Shown: positions 33,744 through 42,519 of the stretch, piece by piece
How the letters are laid out: each line of letters starts with the position of its first letter
How positions within the stretch are numbered: the stretch's first letter is position 1
Assembly: GCA_963841045.1 (NCBI GenBank)
Contig: CAWJBD010000001.1
Span: 186,001 to 250,000, forward strand
Length of the DNA stretch: 64,000 nt
Direction: 5' to 3'
DNA from: Aalborgiella sp963841045
GTDB lineage: Bacteria > Pseudomonadota > Gammaproteobacteria > Burkholderiales > Burkholderiaceae_C
Notes under the pieces: generated by a model
Database searches by the model: none
What the model was told of the DNA's origin: nothing
Seen by the model: the letters and a program-made list of their open reading frames with translations, nothing else
Position numbers and translations under genes: made by a program

Positions 33744-36359
33744 ATGTCAGGAAATTCCGCGCTCATTTTGGCGCTCATGTGTGGGCTTGCAGCCGTGGTA
33801 TACGGCTTGTGGGCACGCAGTTGGATACTTTCACAAGACGCAGGTAATGCGCGCATGCAAGAAATTGCAGCCGCCATTCAAACCGGCGCTGCCGCCTATT
33901 TGGCGCGTCAGTACAAAACCATCACCGTGGTCGGTGTGGTCTTAGCGATTTTGATTTTCTTCTTCCTCGATAGCATGTCAGCCGTTGGCTTTGTCATTGG
34001 TGCTGTGTTGTCTGGTCTGTGCGGATTCATTGGCATGAACGTTTCTGTGCGCGCCAATGTACGAACAGCCCAAGCAGCAACCAAAGGCATAGGCCCCGCA
34101 CTGGATGTGGCTTTCCGTGGTGGCGCCATTACCGGTATGTTGGTGGTGGGCTTGGGTTTGCTGGGCGTAACCGCTTTTTATTGGTTCTTGACAGGCAATG
34201 GCAACCACACCCCGGATAAAAGCATGGCACACATGTTGAATCCTTTGATTGGTTTTGCATTTGGTTCTTCACTCATTTCAATTTTTGCCCGTTTAGGCGG
34301 TGGTATTTTCACCAAAGGCGCCGACGTGGGCGCGGACTTGGTAGGTAAAGTCGAAGCTGGCATTCCAGAAGATGACCCTCGCAACCCTGCTGTGATTGCC
34401 GACAACGTGGGTGACAACGTGGGTGACTGTGCGGGTATGGCTGCCGACTTGTTTGAAACCTATGCGGTCACACTGATTGCGACCATGGTATTGGGCGCAT
34501 TGTTGGTGACCAACGCAGGCGCATCCGCAGTGGTGTATCCACTGGCTTTAGGTGCAGTTTCTATCATTGCTTCCATCGTTGGTTGCTTCTTCGTAAAAGC
34601 CTCTCCTGGCATGAAAAACGTGATGCCTGCTCTCTACAAAGGCTTGGCAGTGGCTGGCGGCTTGTCGCTCATCGCTTTTTACTTTGTGACAGTGGCCATC
34701 ATTCCTGACAATGCCATCAAGGCCAGCGGTTCGCAAATGGCATTGTTTGGTTCGTGCTTTGTGGGTTTGGCACTCACTGGCGTATTGGTGTGGGTGACGG
34801 AATACTACACAGGCACGCAATACGCGCCTGTGAAACACATTGCCCAAGCATCCACCACTGGTCACGGAACGAACATCATTGCCGGCTTGGGCGTTTCCAT
34901 GCGCTCCACTGCATGGCCTGTGTTGTTTGTATGCATTGCCATCTGGAGTGCTTATGCAATGGCTGGTCTTTACGGTATTGCGATTGCAGCCACCGCCATG
35001 CTCAGCATGGCTGGCATCGTGGTGGCGCTTGACGCTTATGGTCCCATCACCGACAACGCTGGTGGCATTGCCGAGATGGCAGAATTGCCTTCGTCCGTAC
35101 GTGATGTGACTGATCCGCTGGATGCCGTAGGCAATACCACCAAAGCCGTGACCAAGGGTTACGCGATTGGTTCAGCTGGCTTGGCCGCACTCGTTTTGTT
35201 TGCGGATTACACCCACAAATTAGAATCTTATGGCAGCTTGGTGAGCTTTGATTTGAGCAATCCAATGGTCATCATTGGTCTCTTCATTGGCGGTTTGATT
35301 CCTTACCTCTTTGGCGCGATGGCGATGGAAGCCGTGGGACGAGCTGCAGGCTCAGTGGTGGTTGAAGTGCGCCGCCAGTTCCAAGATGGTGCGATCATGG
35401 CTGGCAAACGCAAGCCTGATTACAGCGCGGCTGTTGACATGCTCACCACCGCTGCCATCAAAGAAATGATGATCCCATCGCTCTTGCCAGTTGTCGCGCC
35501 CATCGTGGTTGGCCTGGCACTCGGCCCAGCTGCTTTAGGTGGTTTGCTGATGGGTACCATTGTGACGGGCTTGTTCGTAGCGATTTCAATGTGTACCGGT
35601 GGTGGCGCTTGGGACAATGCCAAGAAACTCATCGAAGACAACTTCGTTGACAAAGATGGTGTAACCCACAAAAAAGGTGGCGACACACACAAAGCCGCCG
35701 TCACAGGTGACACAGTGGGTGACCCCTACAAAGACACCGCTGGTCCAGCTGTCAACCCGCTCATCAAGATCATCAACATTGTGGCGCTTTTGATTGTGCC
35801 TTTGATGATGTCAATCCACGGCAAGCCTGCCGCTCCTATGGTTGCTGCGCCTGCTGTTGCAGCAGCCGTGGTAGCCACTGGCGCAGCCCCTGGCTATGAC
35901 ACAGGCGCTGCACCGGCAGTTGCCAGCACTGCAGCTCCTGCCGCTGCAGCTTCCGCTGCTCCAGCGGTTGCAGCTTCAGGTTCTGGCGCTGCTGCTGCAA
36001 CTTCTGCTGCAACTTCTGCTGCCGCATCTGACGCCGCATCCGTCAAAGTTGAAAACGGTGTGGTGAAGTTTTACTTTGCTTCTGGCAAAGCCGACGTTGC
36101 TGCGGGCAGTGCTGCAGCCTTGGCTGATGTTGCCAAGGCAGTCGCTGGTGGCAAGAAAGCTTTTGTCAGTGGCTACCATGATGCCAAAGGAGACCCTGTG
36201 CAAAATGCAGAGCTGGCCAAGCAACGCGCTAAAAACGTGCAAGCCGCACTCAAAGCTGCGGGTGTGGCAGAAGACAAAGTCGAACTTAAGAAACCTGAAC
36301 AAGCCAAAGCAGATGGCCCTGCAGCTGAAGCAAGACGCGTTGAAGTCACTGTGCAATAA
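33744..36359 (+). CDS. hppA: Membrane-bound proton pyrophosphatase with C-terminal OmpA-like domain
   Basis: Membrane pyrophosphatase that couples pyrophosphate hydrolysis to ion pumping. The start ATG 33744 follows GAGGAG and gives 871 residues. The core (about 1-690) has the active-site DVGADLVGKVEAGIPEDDPR, IADNVGDNVGDCAGMAADL, DNAGGIAEMAELP and the late DTVGDPYKDTAGPA. GNTTKAVTKGYAIGSA carries Lys at the position that marks K+-independent enzymes, which are generally proton pumps. After the last membrane helix comes an Ala-rich linker (about 695-765) and a domain VVKFYFASGKAD to RAKNVQAALKAAGV (about 768-871) resembling OmpA C-terminal domains. Because the family's C-terminus faces outward, this tail should be periplasmic. 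Confidence 0.93.
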   Translation: MSGNSALILALMCGLAAVVYGLWARSWILSQDAGNARMQEIAAAIQTGAAAYLARQYKTITVVGVVLAILIFFFLDSMSAVGFVIGAVLSGLCGFIGMNVSVRANVRTAQAATKGIGPALDVAFRGGAITGMLVVGLGLLGVTAFYWFLTGNGNHTPDKSMAHMLNPLIGFAFGSSLISIFARLGGGIFTKGADVGADLVGKVEAGIPEDDPRNPAVIADNVGDNVGDCAGMAADLFETYAVTLIATMVLGALLVTNAGASAVVYPLALGAVSIIASIVGCFFVKASPGMKNVMPALYKGLAVAGGLSLIAFYFVTVAIIPDNAIKASGSQMALFGSCFVGLALTGVLVWVTEYYTGTQYAPVKHIAQASTTGHGTNIIAGLGVSMRSTAWPVLFVCIAIWSAYAMAGLYGIAIAATAMLSMAGIVVALDAYGPITDNAGGIAEMAELPSSVRDVTDPLDAVGNTTKAVTKGYAIGSAGLAALVLFADYTHKLESYGSLVSFDLSNPMVIIGLFIGGLIPYLFGAMAMEAVGRAAGSVVVEVRRQFQDGAIMAGKRKPDYSAAVDMLTTAAIKEMMIPSLLPVVAPIVVGLALGPAALGGLLMGTIVTGLFVAISMCTGGGAWDNAKKLIEDNFVDKDGVTHKKGGDTHKAAVTGDTVGDPYKDTAGPAVNPLIKIINIVALLIVPLMMSIHGKPAAPMVAAPAVAAAVVATGAAPGYDTGAAPAVASTAAPAAAASAAPAVAASGSGAAAATSAATSAAASDAASVKVENGVVKFYFASGKADVAAGSAAALADVAKAVAGGKKAFVSGYHDAKGDPVQNAELAKQRAKNVQAALKAAGVAEDKVELKKPEQAKADGPAAEARRVEVTVQ

Positions 36360-36386
36360 ATAATCAGCGCTTCCCTTTCCTACTCA

Positions 36387-36415
36387 AATAGCCCACCTCG
36401 GTGGGCTATTTTTTT
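36387..36415 (+). terminator. Rho-independent terminator after hppA
   Basis: AAATAGCCCAC and GTGGGCTATTT form a strong stem around a four-base loop (CTCG), followed by a long T-run. It lies about 30 bases after the hppA stop and separates it from fabA. Confidence 0.92.
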
Positions 36416-36464
36416 GCTTGTTTTGTAAGATAATCATTCCAGTTAGTATGTCCACTCTAAAAAT

Positions 36465-36968
36465 ATGAAACAACAAAACAGTTACAACTTCGAAGAACTA
36501 CTTGCTTGCGGGCGTGGTGAATTGTTTGGCGAAGGCAATGCCAAATTACCTTTGCCTCCCATGCTGATGTTTGATCGCATCACATCCATCACCGCAGACG
36601 GTGGCAAGCATGGCAAAGGACAAATCATTGCAGAGCTGGACATCAAGCCCGATTTGTGGTTTTTTGATTGCCATTTTCAGGGCGACCCTGTCATGCCAGG
36701 CTGCTTAGGCTTAGATGCCATGTGGCAGTTGATCGGATTTTTCTTAGGCTGGAGTGGTGGACCAGGTCGCGGCCGTGCTTTAGGTGCGGGTGAAATCAAA
36801 TTCACCGGAGAAGTGTTGCCTACTGGCAAGCTGGTTACTTACCGCATCGACATGAATCGGCTCGTTTTACGTAAACTGGTGATGGGCGTGGCGGACGCCA
36901 CCTTGGAAATTGACGGCAAAGAAATTTACACCGCCACAGATTTGAAAGTTGGTTTGTATACCAGCTAA
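36465..36968 (+). CDS. fabA: 3-hydroxydecanoyl-ACP dehydratase/isomerase FabA
   Basis: Hot-dog enzyme that introduces the cis double bond in unsaturated fatty acid synthesis. Catalytic His70 is in FDCHFQGDPVMPGCLGLDAM with Asp84, and the long hydrophobic helix LIGFFLGW follows. At 167 residues it is the usual FabA length. It is followed 46 bases later by fabB, the classical anaerobic unsaturated fatty acid pair. Confidence 0.96.
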   Translation: MKQQNSYNFEELLACGRGELFGEGNAKLPLPPMLMFDRITSITADGGKHGKGQIIAELDIKPDLWFFDCHFQGDPVMPGCLGLDAMWQLIGFFLGWSGGPGRGRALGAGEIKFTGEVLPTGKLVTYRIDMNRLVLRKLVMGVADATLEIDGKEIYTATDLKVGLYTS

Positions 36969-37014
36969 GCCTATACAACCATCAACCAACTCTAAACCGA
37001 ATAGGAACACCATC

Positions 37015-38258
37015 ATGCGTCGCGTTGTCGTTACAGGAATGGGCATTGTTTGCAGTATTGGCAATAACAAAGCCGAGGTATTGGACAGTCTCAAAGCGGG
37101 CCGCTCAGGCATTACTTTTCAACCGGAATATGAAGCGCGTGGTTTGCGTTCGCATGTGGCGGGCTCTGTAAAAAATTTGGATGTAGAAGCGCTCATCGAC
37201 CGCAAATTGATGCGTTTCATGGCCGATGGTCATGCTTACGCTTGGTTAGCCATGCAAGAGGCGATTGCCGATGCCAACTTGCCAGAAGACAAAGTTTCGA
37301 ATTTGCGCACAGGCTTGATTGTGGGCGCAGGTGGTGCATCGCACGTAAGCATTTCGCAAGGCATCGACACCCTCAAAGAAAAAGGCGTGAAGCGTGTGGG
37401 CCCTTACATGGTTACCAAAGCCATGGCCAGCGGCGTATCGGCTTGCTTGGCCACGGGTGCAAAAATCAAAGGTGTGAATTACAGTATCAGTTCGGCTTGT
37501 GCCACCAGTGCGCACTGCATTGGCGCAGCTGCCGAACAAATTCAGCTGGGCAAGCAAGACGTGATGTTTGCGGGTGGCGCGGAAGAAGAAGATTGGACGC
37601 TGTCGTTCATGTTCGATGCCATGGGTGCCCTGTCCAGCAAATACAACGCCACCCCGAAAAAGCGTCACGCACCTACGATGCGGACCGCGATGGCTTCGTT
37701 ATCTCTGGCGGTGGTGGCATTTTGGTGTTGGAAGAATACGAACATGCCAAAGCACGCGGCGCCAAAATTTATGCTGAACTGGTCGGCTATGGCGCCACAT
37801 CTGACGGTTACGACATGGTCGCACCCAGCGGTGAAGGCGCATTGCGCTGCATGCAAATGGCGCTGCTAGATGCCAGTGGCAAAGATGTAGGGCAAGTCGA
37901 TTACGTCAATACCCACGGCACCAGCACGCCAGTGGGCGATGTGAAAGAAATAGAAGCCATACGTGCTGTGTTTGCGGATGGTTCACAAGCCAAAGTCCCA
38001 CACATTGCATCAACCAAATCCCTCACCGGTCACGCATTGGGTGCAGCTGGTGTGAACGAAGCCATCTACACGCTGCTGATGATGGAAAACAATTTCATTG
38101 CGGCTTCTGCCAATATTGAAAACTTAGATCCAGCCGCTGCAGGCTTGCCCATTGTTTTGAACCGCATTGACGATGTCAAAATTGAAACAGCGATGTCCAA
38201 TAGCTTTGGCTTTGGTGGAACCAACGCCACGCTGACCTTTTCCCGCAAAGGACTTTAA
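37015..38258 (+). CDS. fabB: 3-oxoacyl-ACP synthase I FabB, frameshifted
   Basis: Condensing enzyme needed to elongate unsaturated acyl-ACP. The N-terminal part from ATG 37015 has catalytic Cys162 in SISSACATSAHCIGAA and ends in nonsense after YNATPK. A one-base shift near 37660, at CCCCGAAAAA, restores EKASRTYDADRDGFV and the rest. The catalytic histidines lie in VNTHGTSTPVGD and STKSLTGHALGAAG, and the C-terminal SNSFGFGGTNATL is intact. The joined protein is about 413 residues. As fabB is normally essential, the break is most likely a missing base in the sequence. Confidence 0.93.
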
Positions 38259-38300
38259 GCTGTGGCTAGCCACTTCGGATGAAAATGGCACAATGCCTAT

Positions 38301-39515
38301 ATGTCTGAAGCGACGCTCTACCCCCACAAAAATCATCGCATGATTTTCATGCAAGATGAACGTGTACCACGTCCACTTGCGCACAACATTGATTTAAAGA
38401 ATCTGCCTGACTTTGCTGCAACAGGGCAACTGCTTGACCATTTGGGAAGACCGCTGCGTGATTTGCGCATCAGCGTCACCGACCGCTGCAACTTTCGCTG
38501 CAACTACTGCATGCCAAAAGAGGTTTTCACCAAAGATTACCCCTATTTACCGCACAGTGCATTGCTCAGTTTTGAGGAAATCACGCGCCTGGCTAAAGTA
38601 TTTTTGCTGCATGGTGTACGCAAAATCAGGCTAACAGGAGGCGAGCCGCTTTTGCGTAAAAACCTCGAAGTGCTGATTGCGCAACTCGCTGAATTACGCA
38701 CACCCGAAGGCCACGCACTCGATTTAACGCTGACCACCAACGGCTCATTGCTTGCCAAAAAAGCCAAGGCATTGAAGGCTGCGGGTTTGCATCGCGTCAC
38801 CGTGAGTTTGGATGGCTTGGATGATGCTATCTTTCGCAGCATGAACGATGTGGATTTCCCAGTGGCCGATGTGTTGGCGGGTATAGATGCAGCGCGAGAC
38901 GCAGGTCTGGGTTTGGATGCCAAGGGGCAATTCAGCGGCATCAAAATCAACATGGTGGTCAAGCGTGGCACCAACACCGACCAAATATTGCCCATGGCCA
39001 GACGCTTTCAAGGCACTGGCATGGTGTTGCGCTTCATTGAATACATGGACGTGGGCGCCAGCAACGGTTGGCGCATGGATGATGTCATGCCATCGAGCGA
39101 AGTGGTGGCCTTGATCAATAAGGAAATGCCACTGGTGCAATTGGCAGCCAACAACCCGGGCGAAACCGCACAACGCTGGGGCTATGCAGATGCTTCTGGC
39201 AAACATGACCCGGCTTTGGGAGAAATTGGTGTCATCAGCAGCGTCACCCAAGCTTTTTGTGGTGACTGCAACCGTGCCCGTTTGTCAACCGAAGGCAAGC
39301 TGTATTTGTGCTTGTTCGCCAATCAGGGTTACGACTTGCTGCCCTTGTTACGCGGCACGGATGTCACTACTGACGCAATGATCGCCAATGCCATCGCACA
39401 AATATGGCAACAACGCACGGATCGTTATTCCGAGTTGCGCAGCAGCATGCCACCCGATACACAAAGCAGCACCAATGTGCCTAAACGCGTCGAGATGAGT
39501 TACATCGGTGGCTAA
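38301..39515 (+). CDS. moaA: GTP 3',8-cyclase MoaA (molybdenum cofactor)
   Basis: Radical-SAM enzyme performing the first step of molybdopterin synthesis. The N-terminal cluster CNFRCNYC (Cys63, Cys67, Cys70) is in RISVTDRCNFRCNYCMPKE. The C-terminal [4Fe-4S] ligands lie in AFCGDCNRARLSTEGKLYLC, and the terminal GG (MSYIGG) needed for catalysis is present. It is longer than usual (404 residues) through an N-terminal extension, so the ATG at 38340 is an alternative start. It overlaps mobA. Confidence 0.95.
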   Translation: MSEATLYPHKNHRMIFMQDERVPRPLAHNIDLKNLPDFAATGQLLDHLGRPLRDLRISVTDRCNFRCNYCMPKEVFTKDYPYLPHSALLSFEEITRLAKVFLLHGVRKIRLTGGEPLLRKNLEVLIAQLAELRTPEGHALDLTLTTNGSLLAKKAKALKAAGLHRVTVSLDGLDDAIFRSMNDVDFPVADVLAGIDAARDAGLGLDAKGQFSGIKINMVVKRGTNTDQILPMARRFQGTGMVLRFIEYMDVGASNGWRMDDVMPSSEVVALINKEMPLVQLAANNPGETAQRWGYADASGKHDPALGEIGVISSVTQAFCGDCNRARLSTEGKLYLCLFANQGYDLLPLLRGTDVTTDAMIANAIAQIWQQRTDRYSELRSSMPPDTQSSTNVPKRVEMSYIGG

Positions 39516-40152
39516 ATTGGTCGAAAATTTGATCAAAAAATCTGACATTTCGGGCATCATCCTCGCCGGTGGTCGCGCCAGCCGCATGGGTGGCTTGGAC
39601 AAAGGTTTGCAATTGTTCAAAGGGGCACCTTTAGTGGCCAACGCCATTGCGCGCTTACAGCCACAGGTCGCCCACATCAACATCAGTGCCAACCGCAATG
39701 TGGATACTTACAAAACTTTTGGCTTACCGGTACTGACTGATGTTGCCAGGTTGGATGCTGACGATTTCCAAGGGCCGCTGGCTGGCTTTTTAACTGGCCT
39801 TGAACATTGCACTACACCCTACCTCATGACAGCGCCATGTGACACGCCCTATTTTCCAATGGATGTTGCGCAACGATTGGCGTCTGCACTGTTTGAAACC
39901 GAAGCCGACATTGCCATGGCATGCTCACCCGACGAAACAGGCAAGCTTTGCAATCAACCCGTGTTTTGTCTGCTCAAGTGTGGCAAGAAACGTGAATTGG
40001 CAGACAGCCTGCGTCAATTTTTAGCGCAAGGTGGTCGCAAAATTGGCGCTTGGACGGCTTTGCACAAGCAAGTGAAGGTGTCTTTCAATTTACCGCATGA
40101 CGATCCGCAAGCTTTCGCAAATTTGAACACATTGGCTGAATTGCACGAATGA
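39508..40152 (+). CDS. mobA: Molybdenum cofactor guanylyltransferase MobA
   Basis: Attaches GMP to molybdopterin. The nucleotidyltransferase signature IILAGGRASRMGGLDKGLQL is near the N-terminus, followed by GPLAGFLTGLEHC and MTAPCDTPYFP with the metal-binding Asp. It is 214 residues from a GTG start that overlaps the moaA stop by 8 bases. Its own stop overlaps moeA by 4 bases, so moaA-mobA-moeA is a tight operon. Confidence 0.93.
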   Translation: MAKLVENLIKKSDISGIILAGGRASRMGGLDKGLQLFKGAPLVANAIARLQPQVAHINISANRNVDTYKTFGLPVLTDVARLDADDFQGPLAGFLTGLEHCTTPYLMTAPCDTPYFPMDVAQRLASALFETEADIAMACSPDETGKLCNQPVFCLLKCGKKRELADSLRQFLAQGGRKIGAWTALHKQVKVSFNLPHDDPQAFANLNTLAELHE

Positions 40153-41512
40153 AAACCATAGACCAAATCGCCGCCGAACTCGCTGGCTACGACCCCACAT
40201 CGCTTCGCGCGGACAAGGTCAATGCTTTTTTAGCCGAACTGGTCAGCCCTGTTACTCAGACTGAAACATTGCCATTGTTTGACGCTTTGGGCCGCGTGCT
40301 GGCGCAAGATGTGATTTCGCCCATCAGCGTGCCCCCGCATGACAACTCGGCCATGGACGGCTTTGCTTTTGATGGCGCACAGTTGCAAAGTCATCAGTCA
40401 CTCACGCTGACTGTCATTGGCACCGCGCTGGCTGGCAAAGCATGGCAAGGCACAGTCAAGGCAGGTGAATGCGTCAAGATCATGACAGGTGCCATCATGC
40501 CAGAAGGTTTGAACACCGTGGTGCCGCAAGAGATGGTCACGGTCGAGGTGGCGCTCAATAACGACGCCTCTCATCCATCAGCATTGCGCCCAACACCTTG
40601 AACTTGGGCGACAACCGCCGCTTTGCTGGCGAAGACTTGATGCAGGGCAAGCCAGCACTGTCGCAAGGCGACACTTTGACACCCGCCGCATTGGGCTTGG
40701 TTGCCAGCTTGGGGCTGCCCAGCGTGACGGTATTTCGCAAACTGCGCGTGGCTTATTTTTCTACCGGTGACGAAATTTTGAGCTTAGGCCAAGCACCACG
40801 CGAAGGCGCTGTGTACGACAGCAACCGCTACACCGTGTTTGGTTTGCTCACACGCATGGGCTGCGAAGTCATCGACATGGGTGTGGTGCGTGACGAGCCT
40901 GCGCTTTTGGAAGCAGCTTTCATCCAAGCAGCCAGCACAGCCGATGCCATCATCACCAGTGGCGGCGTCAGCGTAGGCGAAGCCGATTACACCCGCGCCA
41001 TGATGAAAAAACTAGGGAGCGATTCGGGCGGCGTCGCCTTTTGGCGCATTGCCATGCGACCAGGCAGACCCATGGCAGTAGGCCGTATCACCGCAAAGAA
41101 TATGGCAAAAAGTGCCTCTAGCCGGCGTGATGATTGCCTAGATTGCTATGAAAATAATAGCGCTATTCTTTTCGGCTTGCCCGGCAACCCAGTCGCGGTG
41201 ATGGTCACCTTCTTGGCCTTTGTACGCCCCGCCCTGCTGCGCATGATGGGTGCCAACGCCAAACCCTTGCCGCTTTTAAAAGCCATCAGCCTCGAACCCA
41301 TCCGCAAAAAACCCGGCCGCACCGAATACCAACGCGGCATCGTCACCACCCATGCCGACGGCAGCTTGCAAGTCAAAACCACAGGCAACCAAGGCTCAGG
41401 CGTTTTAAGCTCCATGTCCCAAGCCAACGGCCTCATCGTCCTGCACCACGACCAAGGCTCAGTCAATGTGGGCGATGCGGTGGATGTGATGATGTTTGAA
41501 GGTGTGATTTGA
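40149..41512 (+). CDS. moeA: Molybdopterin molybdenumtransferase MoeA, frameshifted, repeat inserted
   Basis: Inserts molybdate into adenylylated molybdopterin. The N-terminal segment has PLFDALGRVLAQDV, PPHDNSAMDGFA and GECVKIMTGAIMPEG. The frame breaks near 40570; joining restores ISIAPNTLNLGDNRRFAGED. The catalytic part follows (STGDEIL, DSNRYTVFGLL, ITSGGVSVGEADYT, FWRIAMRPGRPMAVG). Between that last motif and the conserved LFGLPGNPVAVM lie about 20 extra residues encoded by a dispersed-repeat copy read in frame. Joined length is about 454 residues. Confidence 0.92.
41105..41162 (+). repeat. Dispersed repeat copy 7, inside moeA
   Basis: AAAAAGTGCCTCTAGCCGG, then CGTGATGATTGCCTA, then GCTAT-gaaaata-ATAGC. 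It is read in frame as KSASSRRDDCLDCYENNSA. The TAT-TAA stop that many copies would supply in this frame is TAT-GAA here. Confidence 0.85.
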
Positions 41513-41566
41513 TAGACGGTTAAAATGCTTGTTTAGCTTAAAAATACCAACTTTTATCGCCCTTTT

Positions 41567-41830
41567 ATGACAGACACCAATTTGCAACTTGAAGTGGCTC
41601 AACTGATTGTTGAATCCTTGAATCTCGATATCGCCGCTGCCGACATTGCGCCTGATGCGCCTTTGTATGGTGATGGTTTGGGTTTGGACTCGATTGATAT
41701 TCTTGAACTGTCGCTGGCGATTTCCAAGCGTTATGGCTTGCAACTGAAGGCTGATAACCAAGACAACAATGTCATTTTCAGCTCTTTGGCGCATTTGACC
41801 AACCATATCGCAGCGCAGCGCACCAGCTGA
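41567..41830 (+). CDS. Acyl carrier protein of the aryl-polyene cluster
   Basis: Small acidic carrier protein of 87 residues with the phosphopantetheine attachment Ser42 in GLGLDSIDILELSLAI. It differs from the housekeeping ACP and is the first gene of the pigment cluster. The next gene starts at the final base of its stop. Aryl-polyene clusters often have two ACPs; only one is visible here. Confidence 0.88.
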   Translation: MTDTNLQLEVAQLIVESLNLDIAAADIAPDAPLYGDGLGLDSIDILELSLAISKRYGLQLKADNQDNNVIFSSLAHLTNHIAAQRTS

Positions 41831-42519
41831 TGTCTGAGAGCAAACTCACCCCTCGCACCCCTGTGCTGCGCTGGGTAGGTTTTGCACTGCTCTTGCTGGC
41901 CTTTCCGGTGCTGGCGCACTACATGATTGTGACCTCACAAACCGGTCCACTGGGCGCAGCAGTGGCTTTGCTACCTGTCACAGTGGTGAGTATTGTTTTT
42001 GCTTGGAAATCCAATCACACTTGGATTTGGCTGGCTGTAATAGGTGCAGTGTTGGCTACGATCTTTACCAATTTGCATTGGCTAGACCAACGATTAGGCA
42101 TGCTGTACTGGCTGCAAGAAGCGAGTTTTCAAAGCCTGCTTTTCATCACCTTTGCACGTACCTTGTTTGCCGGCAGAAAGCCGCTTTGCACCGAATTTGC
42201 CGAAATGGCGCATGGTGAAATATCACCCAAGCACGCGCACTATGCGATGCAAATCACCTGGGCTTGGTCTGCATTTTTTGGGGCCATGGTGTTGATTTCA
42301 ACCTTGTTATTTTTCTTCACGCCACTGCCGGTGTGGTCGGTGTTTTCCAACTTTTTGTACTTGCCGCTGGTGTTGCTGATGCTCACAGTTGAATTGCTGG
42401 TACGCAGAAAGCGCTTGCCTGAAATGTACGGCAACCGCTTTTGGGAATCGTTCAAAATATCGTGGAACAGTGTGCGCAACAAACGTGCCGACAATGAAAC
42501 GCGCAGGAGCGACGCTTGA
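41830..42519 (+). CDS. COG4648-type membrane protein of the aryl-polyene cluster
   Basis: Predicted inner-membrane protein of 229 residues with about six hydrophobic segments (for example FALLLLAFPVLAHYMIV and TWIWLAVIGAVLATIF) and a basic C-terminal tail. It resembles the uncharacterised COG4648 proteins that accompany aryl-polyene genes; function unknown. Start and stop overlap both neighbours. Confidence 0.75.
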   Translation: MSESKLTPRTPVLRWVGFALLLLAFPVLAHYMIVTSQTGPLGAAVALLPVTVVSIVFAWKSNHTWIWLAVIGAVLATIFTNLHWLDQRLGMLYWLQEASFQSLLFITFARTLFAGRKPLCTEFAEMAHGEISPKHAHYAMQITWAWSAFFGAMVLISTLLFFFTPLPVWSVFSNFLYLPLVLLMLTVELLVRRKRLPEMYGNRFWESFKISWNSVRNKRADNETRRSDA

